From positions 3,224,001-3,288,000 of the forward strand of contig NZ_CP023439.1 in NCBI RefSeq assembly GCF_002354895.1: a stretch of DNA of 64,000 nucleotides, given 5' to 3'. The notes below the pieces were generated by a model, which was not told the origin of the DNA, did not search any database, and was given only the letters and a program-made list of their open reading frames with translations. Each line of letters begins with the position of its first letter. Within the stretch, counting starts at the first letter, position 1. Shown piece after piece: positions 35,810-43,938 of the stretch. The translations under genes were made by a program, and so were the position numbers. This DNA comes from Thauera sp. K11 (GTDB taxonomy: Bacteria; Pseudomonadota; Gammaproteobacteria; Burkholderiales; Rhodocyclaceae).

Positions 35810-36973
35810 TCAGGCTCCCTGCGCGGCCGCGCCTTCGTGCGCCCCGAGCCAGCCGGCCAGGTGCGCGGCGATGCGTTCGGCGGTGCGGCCATCCCACAGC
35901 TCGGGCACGCGGCCGCGCTTGCCGCCGCCGGCGAGAATGACGTCGGCAGCGTCGATCAGCGCCTGCGGCGCGATGCCCACCAGGGTGTTGGTGCCCTGCT
36001 CCACCGTGATCGGCCGTTCGGTGTTCTCGCGGATGGTCAGGCAGGGAACGCCCAGCGCGGTGGTTTCCTCCTGGATGCCGCCGGAATCGGTGAGCACCAT
36101 CGTCGCGCCGGACATCAGGCCCAGCATCTCGAGATAGCCCTGCGGCGGCAGGATCAGGAAGCCGGGCGCGTCCAGCCTGTCGAGCATGCCGAAGCGCTCG
36201 AGATTGCCGCACGTGCGCGGATGCAGCGCGAACACCAGCGGCAGGCGCGTGCTGATCTGCCGCAGCGCGCCGATGATCGGGCCGAGCGTGTCGGCGTGAT
36301 CCACGTTGGACGGCCGGTGCAGCGTCACCACGCCGTAGCCGCCGCGGATGCGCTCCGCATCGAGGCCGGCGGCCGCGAGCAGGTCCGCCGCCGGCACCGC
36401 CTTGGGAAGGCTCGCCCGCAGGCTGTCGATCATGACGTTGCCGACGAAGACCGCCCGCCCGGCCGGAATGCCCTCGCGCGCGAGATTGTCGTGCGCGCTG
36501 CGTTCGGTGGTGTACAGCAGGTCGGAGATCTGGTCGGTGAGCACGCGGTTGATCTCCTCGGGCATGCGGCGGTCGTCGCTGCGCAGGCCGGATTCGACGT
36601 GGATCACCGGAATGTGGCGCTTGGCCGCGACCAGGGCGCAGGCCAGCGTGGAATTGACGTCGCCCACCACCAGCACGGCGCGCGCACCGTGCTCGTCGAT
36701 GACCGGCTCGAAGCGCTTCATGACCTCCGCCGTCTGCACCGCATGCGAGCCGGAGCCGACCGCGAGGTTGACGTCGGGCTCGGGCAGGCCGAGGTCGGCG
36801 AACAGGCGGTCCTTCATCGCCGCGTCGTAGTGCTGGCCGGTGTGCACCAGCAGCGTGCGCAGCGGCGGCTCGTGCGCGGCAAGCGCACGGATGATGGGCG
36901 CCACCTTCATGTAGTTGGGGCGGGCACCGACCACGCACAGGATGGGCGCGGCGGCGCCAATCGGCGCACTCAT
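35810..36973 (-). CDS. wecB: UDP-N-acetylglucosamine 2-epimerase (non-hydrolysing)
   Basis: A 387-residue GT-B-like epimerase converting UDP-GlcNAc to UDP-ManNAc. Diagnostic blocks are VVGARPNYMKVAPIIRAL, HTGQHYD, GDVNSTLA, HVESGLRSDDRRMPEEINR, TLHRPSNVD, and LTDSGGIQEETTALG. Length is normal for the family. The ATG overlaps the ATPase stop by four bases. It feeds ManNAc-type sugars to the EPS; such an epimerase is a standard member of XrtA loci. Confidence 0.94.
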   Translation of the reverse strand: MSAPIGAAAPILCVVGARPNYMKVAPIIRALAAHEPPLRTLLVHTGQHYDAAMKDRLFADLGLPEPDVNLAVGSGSHAVQTAEVMKRFEPVIDEHGARAVLVVGDVNSTLACALVAAKRHIPVIHVESGLRSDDRRMPEEINRVLTDQISDLLYTTERSAHDNLAREGIPAGRAVFVGNVMIDSLRASLPKAVPAADLLAAAGLDAERIRGGYGVVTLHRPSNVDHADTLGPIIGALRQISTRLPLVFALHPRTCGNLERFGMLDRLDAPGFLILPPQGYLEMLGLMSGATMVLTDSGGIQEETTALGVPCLTIRENTERPITVEQGTNTLVGIAPQALIDAADVILAGGGKRGRVPELWDGRTAERIAAHLAGWLGAHEGAAAQGA

Positions 36974-38073
36974 CGCGACTCCTCCTCGATCGGGCCATCG
37001 CGGCGCACGGCCAGCAAGAGCTGGTTGAGCACGTTCAGCGTGGCGGACATGGACTGCTCGAGTCCGGCCAGCCGCGCTTCGATGCGCTGCACGTCGAAGC
37101 TGGCGGCCATGCCGGCGACCTGCTCGGCCATCTCGGGCGTGACCCTCAGGCGATCGAGCGCGAGATCGTCGAAGCGGATCTCGGGCACGTTGAGGCCGGC
37201 ACCGGCGCCCGAAACGGCATCGCGCAGGAGCGGCCGGGCATCCGTCCGGCCCTCGCGCGCGGCGAATTCCTCGTCGAGTTCGGCGATGACGGCGCGGACG
37301 TCCGCCTCGTCGATCGAATGGCGCTCGGCGAGGAAGGCAGCGAGCAGCAGGCGGTCGCACAAGGTGTTGATGCGGCGCGGGATGCCCCCGGTGTGGCCGT
37401 AGATGGCGGTGTACGCGTCGGGCGCGAAGATCGGGTCGCCGTCCCAGCCGACGTGGCCGAGGCGGTGCTCGATGTAGGCGCGCGTTTCTTCGGCGTCCAG
37501 CGGGCCCAGGTGGTAGGAGGCGATGACGCGCTGGCGCAACTGCTGCATCTCGGTGCCCTGCATCATGTCGCGGAACTCGGGCTGGCCGATCAGGAAGCTC
37601 TGCAGCAGTGCATGATCCTCGAGCTGGAAGTTCGACAGCATGCGCAATTCCTCGACCGCGTCGGCGGTCAGGTTCTGCGCCTCGTCGACGATCAGCAGCG
37701 CCCGCTTGCCCGCGGCGGTGACCGAAACGAGGAAGGTTTCGAGCGCGAGCAGCAGCCCCGCCTTGTCGAGCGAGCGGTTGGGCAGGCCGAACGCGGCCGC
37801 GACCATGCGCAGGATGTCCTTGGCGTCGACCTGGGTGCTGACGAGGTTGGCCGCGACCACCTTGCCGGGGTCCAGATGCTCGAGCAGGCTGCGCACGATC
37901 GTGGTCTTGCCGGCACCGATCTCGCCGGTGATGACGATGAAGCCCTCGCTCTGGTGCAGTCCGTATTCCAGGTAGGCCATCGCCCTCCTGTGCCCGCGAC
38001 TGCCGAAGAAAAACGCCGGATCGGGGTTGAGCTGGAAGGGTTTGCCGCGGAGCTTGAAGAAGGATTCGTACAT
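36970..38073 (-). CDS. XrtA-associated AAA ATPase
   Basis: A 367-residue ATPase of the type found beside exosortase A (TIGR03015), related to ExeA/GspA-like ATPases. It starts MYESFFKLRGKPFQLNPDP, with Walker A GEIGAGKTT (residues 50-58) and Walker B LLIVDEAQN (D130/E131), followed by the AAA sensor region RQRVIASYHLGPL. The C-terminal ~90 residues are helical and predicted to be an interaction domain. It lacks a membrane helix. It could energise assembly or export of the polymer. It is separated from the outer-membrane protein by 11 bases. Confidence 0.93.
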   Translation of the reverse strand: MYESFFKLRGKPFQLNPDPAFFFGSRGHRRAMAYLEYGLHQSEGFIVITGEIGAGKTTIVRSLLEHLDPGKVVAANLVSTQVDAKDILRMVAAAFGLPNRSLDKAGLLLALETFLVSVTAAGKRALLIVDEAQNLTADAVEELRMLSNFQLEDHALLQSFLIGQPEFRDMMQGTEMQQLRQRVIASYHLGPLDAEETRAYIEHRLGHVGWDGDPIFAPDAYTAIYGHTGGIPRRINTLCDRLLLAAFLAERHSIDEADVRAVIAELDEEFAAREGRTDARPLLRDAVSGAGAGLNVPEIRFDDLALDRLRVTPEMAEQVAGMAASFDVQRIEARLAGLEQSMSATLNVLNQLLLAVRRDGPIEEESR

Positions 38074-38084
38074 CTGCTGCCCAG

Positions 38085-39725
38085 TCAGAAACGCATGCCA
38101 ACGCTGGCGGTGACCGCGTTTTCGGTGAAATCGTTGGTTCCGGAGCCGAAGCTGTCGCCGTCGGAGCGCTGATGGCGATACTGCAGCGAACCGCTGGTCT
38201 TCGGTCCGAGGCTGGAACTCAGGCCGATCACGAACGACGTCCGTTGCGAATCGGCCGCGGCCGCCCCGCTGCCCTCGGAATTCGAGCGGCTCACCGAGGT
38301 GCTCAGGGAGGTCTGCGGCGTCAGCCGATGGCTGTAGGAGAGCGTCACCGTCTTCGACTTCACGTCGTTGAAGTTGCGGAAGTCATCGACCGGACCGAGC
38401 CCCTCGGCCGAGCCCAGGCGCGTATTCTCGGAGCGGCTGAGCGTCAGCGACAGCACGCCGCGCGGCAGGCTGTAGGTGACGCCGCCGGAGAAATCGCGGC
38501 TCACGAAATAGGCGTTGGTCAGCACGTCGCCCCGCAGGCGCCGCAGGAGCAGCAGCACCGCGTCGCGCCGGACCAGCGGGTCGCGATAGAGCGCGACCAG
38601 CAGGGGATCGTTGAACAGGGGCTGGAACAACGGGTCGAGCAGGCCGCCGCCGGCGACCAGATCCAGCGACGACTGGATGTCGCGCCGGAAGCTCGCGAAC
38701 AGGGTCGTGCGCGCGAGCCGGTGCTGGAAGCTGAAATCGTAGCCGCGGCCGAAGATGCGCCGCTCGACGGTGCCGGAGATCGCGGTGCGGTTGGTCGGAT
38801 TCCAGTCGAAGCCGCCGCCGGTGACCGTGCTGCTCTGCTCGCCCCGGCTGCCGTAGTCGTTCGATTCGCGGCCGACGATGCCGCGCAGGCGGAATTCGGG
38901 CGTGACCTTGGCGTACAGCGTGGCGCGGGCGATCTCGCGGGTCTTGCCGCCGCGCAGCCCGGAACCCGAGCCCGGACCGCCGCCCAGCGCCCCGGACGCG
39001 TTGTCGGAGTCGCCCGAGCTGCGGTTGTAGTCGAGGCCCAGCCCGAAGATGCCGGTGATCTGCGTATTGGAGATCTGCGCCGACCACTGGCTCTCGTTCT
39101 GGTCGGCAAGCCGGGAGGCGCCCGAATCCGCCCAGCGCCAGCGATACTGCAGCGAGCCGCGGGTGTCGTTGCCGATGCGGAACTGGAAACGCGGCGACAG
39201 CGAGAAGACGCGCGTCTCGTTGTCCGAACTCACGTCGAGTTCGTCGTTCGGACCGCGCGTCGAGAAGACCGAGAGGTTGTTGCGGCTGATCGACGCATCG
39301 GCATCGATGAAGAGCATGTCCTCAATGGCCTCGAACGTCCCGTTGCCGGCGAGCGCGAGATAGGACGTATTGTCGTCGGCGCTGCTCGCATACATCAGGT
39401 TGCGGAAGTTCGCGCTCAGCGTGCCGCTCAGGCGCCCGCTGTCGCGCGACATCGAGATGCCGGGCGACAGTTCGAGGATCCAGTCCGCGCCGCGGCGATC
39501 GCTGCGGCCCCCGCCCAGACCACCGAACCCGCCGAGCCCGGAAGCGCTGGCGTTGTCGGTCCATGTCAGGCGGGCGTCGAACGTCGGGCTGACGATGGTG
39601 GTCTGCGCGGCGGCGGCGCCGGAGCCGAGCATCACCGCCGCCGCCAGCAGCGGCAGCGCGGGCCGGCGCCCGGCGTCAGGCCGCCTGCTGGCCGCCCTCG
39701 GCGCCATATCCATAGCCATATCCAT
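38085..39725 (-). CDS. XrtA-associated outer-membrane beta-barrel protein (TIGR03016-type)
   Basis: About 546 residues: signal peptide (PALPLLAAAVMLGSGAAAAQ, ending near residue 41), a Gly/Ser-rich stretch, then many alternating amphipathic strands that end in VGMRF, the typical aromatic C-terminus recognised by BamA. It fits the PEP-CTERM system-associated outer-membrane proteins and is probably the EPS secretion or surface anchoring barrel. Four in-frame ATGs (39725, 39719, 39713, 39707) lie within a 6-bp tandem repeat; the last gives the shortest leader and may be the true start. Its 5' end overlaps the kinase gene by up to 50 bases. Confidence 0.88.
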   Translation of the reverse strand: MDMAMDMAPRAASRRPDAGRRPALPLLAAAVMLGSGAAAAQTTIVSPTFDARLTWTDNASASGLGGFGGLGGGRSDRRGADWILELSPGISMSRDSGRLSGTLSANFRNLMYASSADDNTSYLALAGNGTFEAIEDMLFIDADASISRNNLSVFSTRGPNDELDVSSDNETRVFSLSPRFQFRIGNDTRGSLQYRWRWADSGASRLADQNESQWSAQISNTQITGIFGLGLDYNRSSGDSDNASGALGGGPGSGSGLRGGKTREIARATLYAKVTPEFRLRGIVGRESNDYGSRGEQSSTVTGGGFDWNPTNRTAISGTVERRIFGRGYDFSFQHRLARTTLFASFRRDIQSSLDLVAGGGLLDPLFQPLFNDPLLVALYRDPLVRRDAVLLLLRRLRGDVLTNAYFVSRDFSGGVTYSLPRGVLSLTLSRSENTRLGSAEGLGPVDDFRNFNDVKSKTVTLSYSHRLTPQTSLSTSVSRSNSEGSGAAAADSQRTSFVIGLSSSLGPKTSGSLQYRHQRSDGDSFGSGTNDFTENAVTASVGMRF

Positions 39726-40623
39726 AACCGTAATAGGAGCCCGGCCCCGAGCGGCGCGACTTGTTGAGCACCATCAGCTTGATCGGGCAAGCCTCGATCG
39801 TCGCCAGGGCCTGCTTGACCGAGCCCTGGGTGGTGCGCTCGGCCTCGACCACCATCACCACCTGCCCCATGTGGGTGGCCAATACGCGGGCCTCGGTGGT
39901 CACGAGCAGGGGCGGCGAGTCGAACACGACGATACGGTCGGCGTAGCGCTTGGCGATCTGTTCCAGCAACTGGTTCATGTTGTCGGAGGCCAGCAGTTCG
40001 GTGGCGCGCGGGTGCGGCATGCCGGCGGGCAGGATGGAGAGCTTCTCGATGTTCGTGCGCAGCAGCACCTCGCCGAGGTCGTCCACTTCGCCGGAAAGCA
40101 CGTCCATCAGGCCGCGTTCCGGCGGCAGGCCGAGATGGCGCAACACCGAGGGACGGGACACGTCGGCATCGACCAGCAGCACGGTGTGGTCGAGTTCCAT
40201 CGCCATGCTGATCGCCAGATTGATGGCGGTGAAGGACTTGCCTTCGCCCGGCAGCGCGCTGGTCACCATGATCAGATTGCCGTTGTCGATCGCGGTCGGG
40301 CCGGCGGCCGTGGCGTTCTGCAGCAGCGGCCGCTTGATGACGCGGAACTCGTCGGCCAGCGCACCGCGCGACTGCTCCGGCGTCACCATGCCGACGTGGC
40401 GCAGACGCTCGAGGTCGATGTCCACGCTGCGGGACACGACGGGATTGGCCGGCAGCGGCGTCTGCCGCGGTACCGCGGAGGACTGGACGGCCGGCGCGGG
40501 CTCGGCGGCGGGTGCCGGTGGCTCCGGGCGGACGGCGGCCACGGGCTCGACTACGTCGATCTCGTCACCCGCCGCCTGCTTGAGCTTTTCCAGGCGTTGT
40601 GCTGCTTTTTCGATCAGGCTCAT
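39676..40623 (-). CDS. XrtA-associated tyrosine autokinase (BY-kinase)
   Basis: A 315-residue cytoplasmic BY-kinase of the CpsD/Wzc type. Walker A is SALPGEGKS (122-130), and the A' motif VLLVDADVSRP (148-158) is typical of bacterial tyrosine kinases. Walker B lies in VVFDSPPLL. The C-terminus is a tyrosine cluster, SYYGYGYGYGYGAEGG, the autophosphorylation tail. It works with the separate chain-length protein (40637-42184) to control polymer length; splitting kinase and membrane partner into two genes is normal for XrtA loci. The gene ends inside the start of the beta-barrel gene. Residues ~20-65 form a Pro/Ala linker. Confidence 0.94.
   Translation of the reverse strand: MSLIEKAAQRLEKLKQAAGDEIDVVEPVAAVRPEPPAPAAEPAPAVQSSAVPRQTPLPANPVVSRSVDIDLERLRHVGMVTPEQSRGALADEFRVIKRPLLQNATAAGPTAIDNGNLIMVTSALPGEGKSFTAINLAISMAMELDHTVLLVDADVSRPSVLRHLGLPPERGLMDVLSGEVDDLGEVLLRTNIEKLSILPAGMPHPRATELLASDNMNQLLEQIAKRYADRIVVFDSPPLLVTTEARVLATHMGQVVMVVEAERTTQGSVKQALATIEACPIKLMVLNKSRRSGPGSYYGYGYGYGYGAEGGQQAA
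39706..39735. repeat. Hexanucleotide tandem repeat across kinase tail and barrel gene start
   Basis: Four tandem units of form ATAnCC (ATATCC, ATAGCC, ATATCC, ATAACC on the + strand), followed by GTAATA. On the - strand each unit codes Tyr-Gly in the kinase and, in another frame, supplies an in-frame ATG for the outer-membrane gene. Because the unit is 6 bp, a change in copy number would keep both frames and alter only the number of tyrosines and of possible start codons. Whether it actually varies is unknown. Confidence 0.8.
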
Positions 40624-40636
40624 CGTTATGTTCCGT

Positions 40637-42184
40637 TCAACGCTGGATCACCATGAGCGCGACCGTCGCCATCGCGACCGCTCCCACGAAAGACGCAAGT
40701 CCGCCCGAAAAGACCAGCAGGCCGCGGCGGCGGGCGCGGATGCGCTCCGGCGTCGACAGCATGGAAACGGTCCCCAGCACGGGCAGGCCGGTCGCCTCGC
40801 GAAGCGCACGCCCATCGCTGAAGGCGGGCCGCAACTGGCTGATCAGGAAGGTCAGCGCCGCGCCGGCCACCAGCGCCGCCAGGCCGACCAGCGGCAGCAG
40901 CAGCAGGCGGTTCGGTGCCGAGGCCTTGGTCGGCAGGGTGGGCGGATCGATCAGGCGGAATTCGGCGATCCCGGCCTGCGCGCTCATCTCGACGCCGATG
41001 TTGGCGGACTCCCGACGGGCCACCAGCGCATCGTAGTTGCTCTTGTGTACCGCGTAGTCGCGGTTGAGCTGCGTCATTTCCGCCTCCAGCTCCGGCACCA
41101 TCCTGGCCGAATTGCTCAGTTGCTGGATGCGGCTCTCGTACTCGCCCACGCGCGCGCGCATCGAGGCCACCCGGGCGTCGGCTTCGGCCAGCGCCAGCTT
41201 GAGCTGCTGGAAGGCGGGATTCGCGCTCATGATGCTCATCGGCGCACTGGTCGCGGACTGCTGCAACTGCGCGACCTGCTCCTTCTTCTGCTCCTCGAGC
41301 TGCGCGATCACCCGGCGCGCACCGGCCACGTCCGGGTGCTGCTCGGTATAGCGCTGCATCATGTCGTCGAGGTTGCGCTTGAGCGCGTCGATGCGGGCGT
41401 CGATCTCGGGCGTCGCCATCGCCACGGGCGGCGCCATCTCCTGCGAGGACGGCTCGCCGAGAAGCTGCTGCTTCATGGCGTCGCGCGAATTCTCCGCCTC
41501 GCGCAGTTCGAGCCTGGCCTGTTCGAGCTGCTCCTGCAGCTTGCCGATCTGGCTGACGAAGTCCCCGGCGCTGCTGCCGAGCAGGGCCATGTTCTTGAGC
41601 CGGAACTCCTTCAGCCGGTTCTCGGCCTCCATCAGCTTCTGCTCGTAGCTCTTGATCTGCTCCTCGATGAAGCGCCGGGCGGCATCGCTGTCCTGGCGCT
41701 TGCTGCCGAGGCCGGATTCGACGAACAGCGATACGAGCGACTGCACCACCCGCTGCGCGCGCGCGGGCTGCGTGTCCGCATAGGCCAGGAGGAACAGGTT
41801 GTTGCTGTTGCGGTCGGCCGAGCGGATCTGCAGGCTGTTGCTCAGCGAATCGATCAGCGCCTCGCGCTCCTTCTGGGAGCGCACTCCCAGGTCGAGGTCG
41901 GCCATCGTGATCAGCTTTTCGACGTTCGGCCGGCTGATCAGCGTGCGGCTGAGGATGGCGACCTGCTGGTCGATGTTCGGCTGCACCGCCAGGCCGGACA
42001 TCAGCGGACGCAGGACCGACTGGGTATCCACGAAGATGCGCGCGCTCGATTCGTACTTGTCGGGCATCAGGTAGACCATGGCGCAGCCGACGACGCCGAC
42101 CAGCCAGGACAGCGCCAGCCCCCACCAGCGAAAGCGCCACATGCCCCGCAGATAGCCGATCAGCTGTGTTACGAGTTCTTCCAT
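40637..42184 (-). CDS. XrtA-associated polysaccharide chain-length determinant (Wzz/PCP family)
   Basis: A 515-residue inner-membrane protein. The N-terminal helix (~residues 19-40, LALSWLVGVVGCAMVYLMP) precedes a large periplasmic region with long coiled coils (about residues 180-270 and 330-380). A C-terminal pair of helices follows (LLLLPLVGLAALVAGAALTFLI near 430-450 and LASFVGAVAMATVALMVI at the end). RIFVDTQSVLRPLMSGLAVQ and QEMAPPVAMATPEIDARIDALKRNLDDM are typical of TIGR03007-type proteins. It sets EPS chain length together with the tyrosine kinase 13 bases downstream. It lacks its own kinase domain. Confidence 0.93.
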   Translation of the reverse strand: MEELVTQLIGYLRGMWRFRWWGLALSWLVGVVGCAMVYLMPDKYESSARIFVDTQSVLRPLMSGLAVQPNIDQQVAILSRTLISRPNVEKLITMADLDLGVRSQKEREALIDSLSNSLQIRSADRNSNNLFLLAYADTQPARAQRVVQSLVSLFVESGLGSKRQDSDAARRFIEEQIKSYEQKLMEAENRLKEFRLKNMALLGSSAGDFVSQIGKLQEQLEQARLELREAENSRDAMKQQLLGEPSSQEMAPPVAMATPEIDARIDALKRNLDDMMQRYTEQHPDVAGARRVIAQLEEQKKEQVAQLQQSATSAPMSIMSANPAFQQLKLALAEADARVASMRARVGEYESRIQQLSNSARMVPELEAEMTQLNRDYAVHKSNYDALVARRESANIGVEMSAQAGIAEFRLIDPPTLPTKASAPNRLLLLPLVGLAALVAGAALTFLISQLRPAFSDGRALREATGLPVLGTVSMLSTPERIRARRRGLLVFSGGLASFVGAVAMATVALMVIQR

Positions 42185-42264
42185 GAATCAATACCGCTCA
42201 GGTCGGCACGTCGCCGGACGCATGGTCCGGCGGCACGCGGATGGTGGAGAGGAAAACGACGGAA

Positions 42265-42894
42265 TCAGAACCAGCTCTGCGGGATGATGAGCACGTCGCC
42301 CGGCCGCATCTCGACGTTGGCCGACACGTCGCCGCGCTTGATGAGGTCGCGGATGCGCACGCTGTACTGCTTGTTGCCCTCGCCGGTGCGCAGGATGGAT
42401 GCACCGTTGCCGTCGGCAAAGTCGGTGATGCCGCCGACTGCGATCATGACGTCGAGCAGCGTCATCTTCTGCTTGTAGGCGAGCACCTGGGGATTGGCCG
42501 CCTCGCCGACGACGCGGATCTGCTCGCTGTAGGGGCCGACGAAATTGCCGACGATCACCGTGACGATGGGATCGCGGATGTACTTGCCCAGCGCCTTTTC
42601 GATGTCGCGCGCCAGCGTGGTGGAATCCTTGCCCATCGCCGGCAGGTCCTCGACCAGCGGCGCGGTCAGCTTGCCGTCCGGGCGCACTGGCACCGTGGTC
42701 GACAATTCCGGATTGCGCCAGACTTGGATATTGACGGAGTCCCCCGGACCGATCACGTAGTTGTAATCGGGATCGGCGGACAGTGCAGGTGCCGGCGGAT
42801 ACTGCGTCGCGCAGGCGGACAGCAGCCCGGCAGCAAGCGCGGCGGCAACCGGCCCGCAGCATTTTCCCGATTTCGTCGACGCGATGTTGCTCAT
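42265..42894 (-). CDS. XrtA-associated polysaccharide export lipoprotein (Wza/EpsE-like)
   Basis: A 209-residue lipoprotein with a signal peptide and lipobox LLSAC (Cys28). Then comes the Poly_export domain: YVIGPGDSVNIQVWRNPELSTTVPVRPDGKLT, PLVEDLPAMGKDSTTLARDIEKALGKYIRDP, and a SLBB-like domain QIRVVGEAANPQVLAYKQKMTLLDVMIAVGGITDFAD. This is the outer-membrane export channel subunit of the EPS pathway. The start MSNIASTKSG at 42894 is preferred to one at 42942, which adds charged residues before the signal peptide. It is the first gene of the long - strand operon, divergent from the acyltransferase gene. Confidence 0.94.
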   Translation of the reverse strand: MSNIASTKSGKCCGPVAAALAAGLLSACATQYPPAPALSADPDYNYVIGPGDSVNIQVWRNPELSTTVPVRPDGKLTAPLVEDLPAMGKDSTTLARDIEKALGKYIRDPIVTVIVGNFVGPYSEQIRVVGEAANPQVLAYKQKMTLLDVMIAVGGITDFADGNGASILRTGEGNKQYSVRIRDLIKRGDVSANVEMRPGDVLIIPQSWF

Positions 42895-43104
42895 GATCAA
42901 GGCCCCCTGAATGCGAACGGGCGCTATGATACGCCCAGACAATCAGCCCAATGCTACGAAGATGGGCGCCTGTTGCTACAGGAACAAATACACAAACGCT
43001 TACACTGTGTGCCTGCCGGGCGAAACAATGCACGTTTAGAGTCCGGCAGGTTTGCAACAAGACTTGACCTCGCCCCGCCGCCGAGGGAAGGACAGATCAC
43101 TAGC
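42895..43104. promoter_or_regulatory. Divergent promoter region with inverted repeats (EPS operon / acyltransferase)
   Basis: A 210-base gap that is clearly more AT-rich than its surroundings. It holds two perfect inverted repeats: CCTGT-N4-ACAGG (42969-42982) and an 8-bp pair CCTGCCGG (43012-43019) / CCGGCAGG (43043-43050) with 23 bases between. These are good candidates for operators or a leader RNA stem governing the EPS operon on the left and the acyltransferase on the right. No sigma-70 boxes with good spacing could be fixed with confidence. Confidence 0.5.
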
Positions 43105-43893
43105 ATGAATCCATCCATGTCCCCATTCTGCGCCCAGGCGTATCACTACCTAAGACACTTTCCGATCGGCGAGGAGGGGCTCTCGCCAGCCCCGCAAGAA
43201 TTCGACGACCCCAAGGACAAGGGCAGCGTCTTCCGCTTCAACCCCGACTTCGTACTTTTCCGCGACGGCTTCGAGATCCGGGTCCTGGACGGCGAGCACG
43301 CACTCAAGACACGGACCGCCTGGCTGATCGAGCGCATGTATGCCTCGCGCGGCCTGCAGGCGTACCGGCCGACGGCGGATGTCGACGAACGCCTCACCAC
43401 GATCGTCGCCTGCTGCGGCGAGCACCTCGTCGGCACCATGACCCTGGGCGTCGATACGGGAACCGGCCTGATGGCCGACACGCTCTACCAGAAGGAAGTC
43501 GACGCCGTACGCAGGAAAGGCGGGCGGGTGTGCGAAATCACCCGCCTCGCGATGGACCCGGAGAAAGGCTCGCAGGAAGCGCTGGCCGGCATGGTGCAGA
43601 TCCTCTACATCCTGGTGAGCATGGTCCACAAGACGAGCGACATATTCATCGAGGTCCACCCGCGCCACGCCGGCTATTACCAGCGGCTGCTCGGATATGA
43701 ACTCGTCGGACAGGAACGCACCTGCCCCCGCGTCGGTGCCCCGGCCGTGCTGCTGCACCTGTGCGCGAAGAAGCTGGACATGCTCGTGAAGCGCTTCGCG
43801 GGCAACGCCGACAGCTCCGCCCGAAGCTTCTACCGCCTCTTCCCGACGCCGGCCGCGCTGAGCGAACTGCATCGCGCCCTGCTCAGTTCCTGA
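43105..43893 (+). CDS. XrtA-associated N-acyltransferase (FeeM-like)
   Basis: A 262-residue protein of the 'PEP-CTERM/exosortase system-associated acyltransferase' type (TIGR03694-like), related to FeeM N-acyl amino acid synthase and LuxI-type enzymes. It shows FRDGFEIRVLDGEHALKTR, LTTIVACCGEHLVGTMTLGVDTGTGL, VCEITRLAMDPEKGSQ (the GNAT-like acyl donor region) and FIEVHPRHAGYYQRLLGYE. It would join an acyl chain from acyl-ACP to an amine. AAGGA lies 12 bases before the ATG. It faces away from the EPS operon and shares its promoter region, so it is probably co-regulated. The product, a lipid or signal, is unknown. Confidence 0.88.
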   Translation: MNPSMSPFCAQAYHYLRHFPIGEEGLSPAPQEFDDPKDKGSVFRFNPDFVLFRDGFEIRVLDGEHALKTRTAWLIERMYASRGLQAYRPTADVDERLTTIVACCGEHLVGTMTLGVDTGTGLMADTLYQKEVDAVRRKGGRVCEITRLAMDPEKGSQEALAGMVQILYILVSMVHKTSDIFIEVHPRHAGYYQRLLGYELVGQERTCPRVGAPAVLLHLCAKKLDMLVKRFAGNADSSARSFYRLFPTPAALSELHRALLSS

Positions 43894-43938
43894 GCAGGAC
43901 CGCATCGCCTCCGCAGCCGCGCGGCAGCCCCGCGTGGC

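Noticed and set aside
43018..43031. GG-N10-GC spacing resembling a sigma-54 promoter upstream of the acyltransferase
   Set aside because: Flanking bases match the sigma-54 consensus poorly. It is worth testing but not reportable as a promoter.
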